In this document: one piece after another, positions 6,907-10,685 of the stretch
Position numbering within the stretch: position 1 is the stretch's first letter
Layout of the letters: every line of letters begins with the position of its first letter
Assembly (NCBI GenBank): GCA_031283115.1
Contig: JAITCK010000019.1
Span: 1-10,685 of the forward strand
DNA from: Cellulomonadaceae bacterium
Lineage (GTDB): Bacteria > Actinomycetota > Actinomycetes > Actinomycetales > Cellulomonadaceae
DNA: 10,685 bases
Reading direction: 5' to 3'
Translations under genes and position numbers: made by a program
Notes under the pieces: model-generated
Told to the model about the DNA's origin: nothing
What the model saw: the letters and a program-made list of their open reading frames with translations, nothing else
Database searches by the model: none

Positions 6907-8015
6907 CGGCCAGAACCTGACCGAGCGGGGGTGGATGCAAGGGCCGGGGTAAGAGGAGGCGTAGGTGCGGGTAGGGGCGTGGAAGTTGGAGTTGGAGTCA
7001 GCAGGTCAGCGACAAGGGCAGGATTCTCCGCAACCATGCCCCGCGCCACCACCGCCAACTTCTGCTCATTGGCGTAACTCAGACGGTCAGGCAGGGTACT
7101 GAGAGGAACCCAATGAGCATCTTCCGCCTCATGGTCAGGATCATTTTCAACCGTGAGATAGCCACCAGTCATCACCAACAAAAAATGGTGAACCATCTTG
7201 TGAACACGCCGCGTATCGCCGCTAAACCAGTAGTCGATGACACCCAAGGTGCAACGAATCTCCCCCCGAATACCCGTCTCCTCAAAAACCTCACGCATAG
7301 CCGCTTCCTCAGCGGTCTCTTCTCCCTCAAGGTGGCCCTTGGGTAGACACCATTCAAGGCGACCAGCCCGGTTACGGCGAGTAATCACAGCAACCTGCAA
7401 GCCCTTCTCACCTGCTGCTGGCGGGCGCACCACCACACCACCCGCGCTGGTCTCATCACTGACCGGAAGATGCGGGGTAGGCGGAGTCGACGGCGGCAGA
7501 GGCGACAACCCCCCCGAACCTGGAGCCGACCCAGGGGCCCGCCTCAACTGAGACGGGTCAACATGACGGGGAAAGTTCCCCGGCGGTCGCAGACGAGCAG
7601 AATCGTTGGTGGAGTCGGGTTGCGGTTCCTCGCCTGTTTGCTGTGCTGGTGGGATTTGAGATATCGATGCAGGGTTTTTGCGCGCGAAGAGAGCAGGAGT
7701 CGGCGTCGGAGGGAGAGAAGTAGCCGGCTGGACTGCGGAACTTAGTGGGGGTGTGATAGGTGAAAGCGGTTGATCAGTAGAACCGGTAGGCGGAAGGACC
7801 GTCGAAACTACCGGCTGAGACTCAACTGCTGGAAGGGGGGCGCTTTCAGCCAGGTCGTTTGTGCTGGTGTGAACCAGACTGGGGGACGATGACGTGTAGA
7901 CGGTGCGGGGGCCGGGGGCCGGGTGGGCGCGGCGGGCTAGATCGGCGGGGGTGATGCGGGGCAGGGCGGGCTGACGCGGTGTCGCGTGCTCGTGGTCCCC
8001 TTTCGCCCCTGACAT
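6903..8015 (-). CDS. Nudix hydrolase, MutT4-like, with long disordered extensions
   Basis: Nucleoside-diphosphate-linked pyrophosphohydrolase, cytoplasmic, equivalent by position and sequence style to MutT4 (Rv3908). The catalytic domain spans about 186-340 and starts with DETSAGGVVV, as in MutT4. The Nudix box is perfect: G227-x5-E233-x7-R241-E-V-F-E-E-T-G248-I249. LEWCLPKGHLEGEE precedes it, and DYWFSGDTRRVHKMVHHFL follows it in the MutT4 style. The substrate is unknown; MutT-type damaged (d)NTP or dinucleotide cleavage is possible. The 185-residue N-terminal region is Pro/Thr/Ser-rich without recognisable domain, and the 30-residue C-terminal tail is Pro/Thr-rich. The start is uncertain. 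ATG 8015 has no good ribosome site but lies seven bases after a -10-like hexamer, which fits leaderless translation; an in-frame start at 8084 would give 393 residues but would lie upstream of that promoter. The stop overlaps the DUF6049 ATG by four bases. Confidence 0.88.
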   Translation of the reverse strand: MSGAKGDHEHATPRQPALPRITPADLARRAHPAPGPRTVYTSSSPSLVHTSTNDLAESAPLPAVESQPVVSTVLPPTGSTDQPLSPITPPLSSAVQPATSLPPTPTPALFARKNPASISQIPPAQQTGEEPQPDSTNDSARLRPPGNFPRHVDPSQLRRAPGSAPGSGGLSPLPPSTPPTPHLPVSDETSAGGVVVRPPAAGEKGLQVAVITRRNRAGRLEWCLPKGHLEGEETAEEAAMREVFEETGIRGEIRCTLGVIDYWFSGDTRRVHKMVHHFLLVMTGGYLTVENDPDHEAEDAHWVPLSTLPDRLSYANEQKLAVVARGMVAENPALVADLLTPTPTSTPLPAPTPPLTPALASTPARSGSGR

Positions 8016-8022
8016 AGAGTCA

Positions 8023-8050
8023 ACCCTACCGATTCTCTGGCGCCTGTCAG
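8023..8050 (-). promoter_or_regulatory. predicted leaderless promoter of the Nudix-to-aminotransferase operon
   Basis: On the minus strand CTGACA (8050-8045), close to the TTGACA -35 consensus, is followed after 16 bases by TAGGGT (8028-8023), which fits the actinobacterial TANNNT -10. The ATG at 8015 begins seven bases after the -10, where transcription would be expected to start, so the mRNA would have almost no leader. This agrees with the lack of a Shine-Dalgarno sequence there. The whole 88-base region 8016-8103 separates the divergent Nudix and CCA genes and contains a ten-base GC alternation at 8056-8065. A pcnA promoter must also lie here, but only a weak -10 candidate (GAGAAT, 8092-8097) is visible. 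Confidence 0.5.
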
Positions 8051-8103
8051 GGTGAGCGCGCGCGCAAGTAGGTGATTTCGGCACGATCAGGGAGAATCAG
8101 GGC

Positions 8104-9561
8104 GTGCCTATGTCACCCGAACTGCTTTTAGCCGTCGTCAACGCCACCGATCAGGTGCCGTCTGTCGCCATTGAGTTGGGCCGGGTTTTCGCCGATGCCG
8201 GACACGAGTTGGCCCTGGTTGGCGGGCCAGTTCGGGACGCTTTTTTGGGCCGGGCCTCCAACGACCTGGACTTTGCGACATCGGCCACACCCGACGAAAC
8301 CCTGGCCCTGCTGGCGCGTTGGGGTGACGCCCATTGGGATATTGGTAAGGCTTTCGGCACCATCGGCGCCCAGAAACGACTGCCTGGCGGTGATGTTGTC
8401 GTTGAGGTCACCACCTACCGGACGGACCAGTACGACCCGGCCTCCCGCAAACCTGTCGTCGCTTTCGGTGACACTTTGGACGGGGATCTGTCGCGGCGGG
8501 ACTTCACCGTGAACGCTATGGCTATCCGCCTGCCATCCTTGACTTTTGTTGACCCCTTCGGTGGCCTGGAAGACTTAGGCAAAAAACTGCTGCGCACCCC
8601 CATCGAACCGCAAAAATCTTTTGATGATGACCCCCTGCGGATGATGCGGGCCGCCCGCTTCGCCTCCCAACTGGGTTTCCGGGTCGAAGGGGAAACCTAC
8701 GAAGCTATCGAGGCGATGGCTGACCGCCTGGACATCGTGTCTGCCGAGCGAATCCAAGCCGAACTGACCAAACTTCTCTGCGGGGCGCACCCGCGCGAGG
8801 GCTTAGAGATTCTGGTGGAGTCCGGCCTGGCCGACCAGATGCTGCCTGAACTTCCAGCCCTGCGCCTAGAAATAGACGAACACCACCACCACAAGGACGT
8901 CTACGAACACTCCTTGACCGTGCTTGACCAGGCTATCGCCCAAGAAACCGGCCCCGACGGCCCGGTTCCTGGCCCTGACCTGGTGCTGCGCCTGGCCTCT
9001 CTGCTACACGACTGCGGCAAACCAGCCACTCGCAAGTTCGAGCCGGGCGGTGGGGTGTCCTTCCACGCCCACGATTACGTGGGTTCAAAGATTGTGGCCA
9101 AGCGCCTGCGGGCGCTGAAATATGAGAAGCAGGTGGTCAAAGATGTGGCCCGCCTGGTCGAGTTGCACCTGCGTTTCCACGGCTACGGCGACGGCGCCTG
9201 GACGGATTCGGCTGTCCGCCGTTACGTCACCGATGCCGGGCCCCTGCTGGAGCGCCTGCACCGGCTGACCCGGGCCGACTGCACCACCCGCAACAAGCGC
9301 AAGGCTGACCGTCTATGGAACCAGTACGGTGAACTCATCGCCCGTATCGACGCCCTACGGGCTCAGGAAGAAATCGACGCTATCCGCCCCGACCTGGACG
9401 GTAACGCCATCATGCAGATTTTGGGCATCGGCCCAGGCCGCGAGGTGGGCATGGCCTACAAACACTTGCTGGCTCTCCGCATGGAGCATGGCCCCCTGGA
9501 CGAGCAGGCAGCCATCGAAGAACTCAGGCGCTGGTGGGCCGCCCACACATCTCAGGCGTAA
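8104..9561 (+). CDS. cca: CCA tRNA nucleotidyltransferase (class II, with HD domain)
   Basis: Adds or repairs the 3'-terminal CCA of tRNAs from CTP and ATP, in the cytoplasm; named pcnA in mycobacteria. The 485 residues match the actinobacterial form. Landmarks: nucleotidyltransferase motif VGGPVRDAFLG at 39-49 and NDLDFAT with metal ligands Asp54 and Asp56; EVTTYR at 101-106; RRDFTVNAMA at 131-140; DPLRMMRAARFASQLGF at 176-192; then an HD-type region with DEHHHHKDVYEHS at 258-270 and LLHDCGKP at 300-307 (His302-Asp303), SFHAHDYVG and ELHLRFHG. The HD motif suggests phosphohydrolase activity as in other HD-containing CCA enzymes, but this is inferred. GTG at 8104 has GGAG nine bases upstream; ATG at 8110 (two codons later) is an alternative with AGGG before it. 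It is divergent from the Nudix gene, as in most actinobacteria, and its last 10 bases overlap the end of the convergent MFS gene. Confidence 0.96.
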   Translation: MPMSPELLLAVVNATDQVPSVAIELGRVFADAGHELALVGGPVRDAFLGRASNDLDFATSATPDETLALLARWGDAHWDIGKAFGTIGAQKRLPGGDVVVEVTTYRTDQYDPASRKPVVAFGDTLDGDLSRRDFTVNAMAIRLPSLTFVDPFGGLEDLGKKLLRTPIEPQKSFDDDPLRMMRAARFASQLGFRVEGETYEAIEAMADRLDIVSAERIQAELTKLLCGAHPREGLEILVESGLADQMLPELPALRLEIDEHHHHKDVYEHSLTVLDQAIAQETGPDGPVPGPDLVLRLASLLHDCGKPATRKFEPGGGVSFHAHDYVGSKIVAKRLRALKYEKQVVKDVARLVELHLRFHGYGDGAWTDSAVRRYVTDAGPLLERLHRLTRADCTTRNKRKADRLWNQYGELIARIDALRAQEEIDAIRPDLDGNAIMQILGIGPGREVGMAYKHLLALRMEHGPLDEQAAIEELRRWWAAHTSQA

Positions 9562-10685
9562 AGGGTGGGGTCTACTTCGCGGGGCTGGCGGGCGGCGCGG
9601 GTCAGCACCAGAATAGCGATGACCGTGTAGGCGGCGGCCAGGGCCAGGAAGAGGGGACGAGACCAGCCGATGTCGGGGACGATGAAGGCGGCGATGACGG
9701 CTGAGCCCGTGTAGGCGACGTTGAAGAAGAGGTCGTAGAAGGAGAAGGCCCGGCCACGGAAGTCATCGTGGGTGTCCCGCAACACGATGGTGTCGACAGC
9801 GATTTTCCCGGCCTGGGCAGCCATACCCAGTAGGCCTGCGGTGAGGAACACCACCCATCGGGCGTAACTGGCGGCCAGGAACACTTGGGAGGCCGCCGCG
9901 AAAAGCATCATCAGGCCCACCCACACTTGGGGGCCAGTTTTTCGGGACAGGACAGGCGTGATCAGCACGGCGACAGCCCCACCAATGACGATAGCGATGC
10001 CGATAACAGCGAACACGCCCATGCCACCTGCGGAATCGGTGGGGGAGGACAGGAGGTTGCGGGCCATGAGGATGGACGCAATGGTGACAATTCCGTAGAG
10101 GAACCGGTGGGCAGCCATAGCCAGCAGGCCTTGACCTGGGGTGACGCGGGCGATCATATAGCGGGCGCCCGTTTTCAGGTCGCTGCCGACGGTGTGGATG
10201 ATGGTGGACCAGTCGCCCTTGTGGAGGTGTTCGGGACCGAGTTGGTCACGGCCCAGGCGGGTGGCAACCAGGCCAGCAACCGTCATCATGACGGCAGCGC
10301 CAAGAAGGGCCGCCCCGTTGCGGACTGTGCCGGGGGGGAGGAAGAGGCCAAGGCCAATCCCCAGGCCACCGCCGATGGAGAAGGCCGCCGAACCCAGGGT
10401 GGGAATGTAGGAGTTGGCGGTGAGCAGGAGGTCCTCATCAAGGACGGAGGGCAGGCCAGCCGACAGGCCGGACAGGATGAAACGGTTGAAGGCCAGGGCG
10501 ACCAAGCCCAGACCAGCAGCAACCCAGGTGCCACCGAAGGAGAACATGGCGATGGCTGCCAGCAGGGTGAGTCCGCCGCGAATCAGGTTGGCGTAAAGCA
10601 AGACTTGCCGCCGCCGCCAGCGATCCAGCAGCACGCCCACAAAAGGTGCGACAACAAAGGGGCCCAGCATGATGGCGAATCCGGC
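9552..10685 (-). CDS. MFS transporter (EntS-like exporter family), 5' end beyond window
   Basis: Integral membrane protein of the major facilitator superfamily, probably a drug or metabolite exporter; the substrate is unknown. The frame stays open past an internal ATG at 10670 to the right edge (AGFAI precedes that Met), so 377 residues are visible and the true start is outside, probably some tens of residues upstream. The visible part begins in helix 2 and shows the signature loop GVLLDRWRRRQVLL between helices 2 and 3. About ten hydrophobic helices follow, with a cytoplasmic middle loop (RLGRDQLGPEHLHKGDWSTI). A conserved segment near the C-terminal helices, DTIVLRDTHDDFRGRAFSFYDLFFNVAYTGSAVIAA, is typical of the MFS protein beside the CCA gene in actinobacteria. 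The stop codon lies within the end of the CCA gene, a 10-base tail-to-tail overlap. I see no hairpin terminator there. Confidence 0.92.
   Translation of the reverse strand, partial: AGFAIMLGPFVVAPFVGVLLDRWRRRQVLLYANLIRGGLTLLAAIAMFSFGGTWVAAGLGLVALAFNRFILSGLSAGLPSVLDEDLLLTANSYIPTLGSAAFSIGGGLGIGLGLFLPPGTVRNGAALLGAAVMMTVAGLVATRLGRDQLGPEHLHKGDWSTIIHTVGSDLKTGARYMIARVTPGQGLLAMAAHRFLYGIVTIASILMARNLLSSPTDSAGGMGVFAVIGIAIVIGGAVAVLITPVLSRKTGPQVWVGLMMLFAAASQVFLAASYARWVVFLTAGLLGMAAQAGKIAVDTIVLRDTHDDFRGRAFSFYDLFFNVAYTGSAVIAAFIVPDIGWSRPLFLALAAAYTVIAILVLTRAARQPREVDPTLYA

Noticed and set aside
6481..7077. Plus-strand open frame of 198 codons rich in Arg, His and Gln
   Set aside because: Antisense to DUF6049 and Nudix; the odd composition follows from the G/T-ending codons on the opposite strand.
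8056..8065. Alternating GC decamer as an operator or Z-DNA site
   Set aside because: Too short and expected by chance in GC-rich intergenic DNA; noted only as part of the divergent region.

Overview
The window comes from a moderately GC-rich Actinomycetota chromosome. The base composition and the gene neighbourhood both point there. The order aminotransferase – trxA – trxB – MviN-type pseudokinase – DUF6049 – Nudix hydrolase, with a divergent CCA-adding enzyme and an MFS exporter, matches the conserved origin-proximal 'mviN/pcnA' neighbourhood of Actinobacteria (compare Rv3907c–Rv3914 of Mycobacterium tuberculosis). An actinomycete of the Actinomyces type is my best guess; I cannot name a genus. 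I see no mobile elements, RNA genes, CRISPR arrays or prophage genes. The window is nearly fully coding, with no gap over about 120 bases.

Layout: six minus-strand genes read leftward from about 8015 to the left edge as one probable operon: a MutT4-like Nudix hydrolase with long disordered arms, a DUF6049 membrane-anchored surface protein, a single-pass pseudokinase with an extracytoplasmic discoidin-like domain, thioredoxin reductase, thioredoxin, and a PLP-dependent aminotransferase cut by the left edge. Spacings run from a 4-base ATGA overlap to a 117-base gap. On the other side of an 88-base divergent promoter region, the tRNA CCA-adding enzyme reads rightward. It ends tail to tail, with a 10-base overlap, against a minus-strand MFS exporter whose start lies outside the right edge.

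The genes fall into three themes: cell-envelope assembly (pseudokinase, DUF6049), redox and nucleotide housekeeping (trxB/trxA, Nudix), and tRNA maturation (CCA enzyme).

The most notable point is an absence. In related genomes the lipid II flippase gene murJ/mviN lies between DUF6049 and the pseudokinase, or is fused to the pseudokinase. Here that slot holds only 117 non-coding bases, so the pseudokinase and DUF6049 are present without their usual partner next to them. Other points are a likely leaderless promoter for the operon, unusually long Pro/Thr/Ser-rich extensions on the Nudix enzyme, a calcium-loop-like motif outside the membrane in the pseudokinase, and a change of coding-strand base bias inside the operon.
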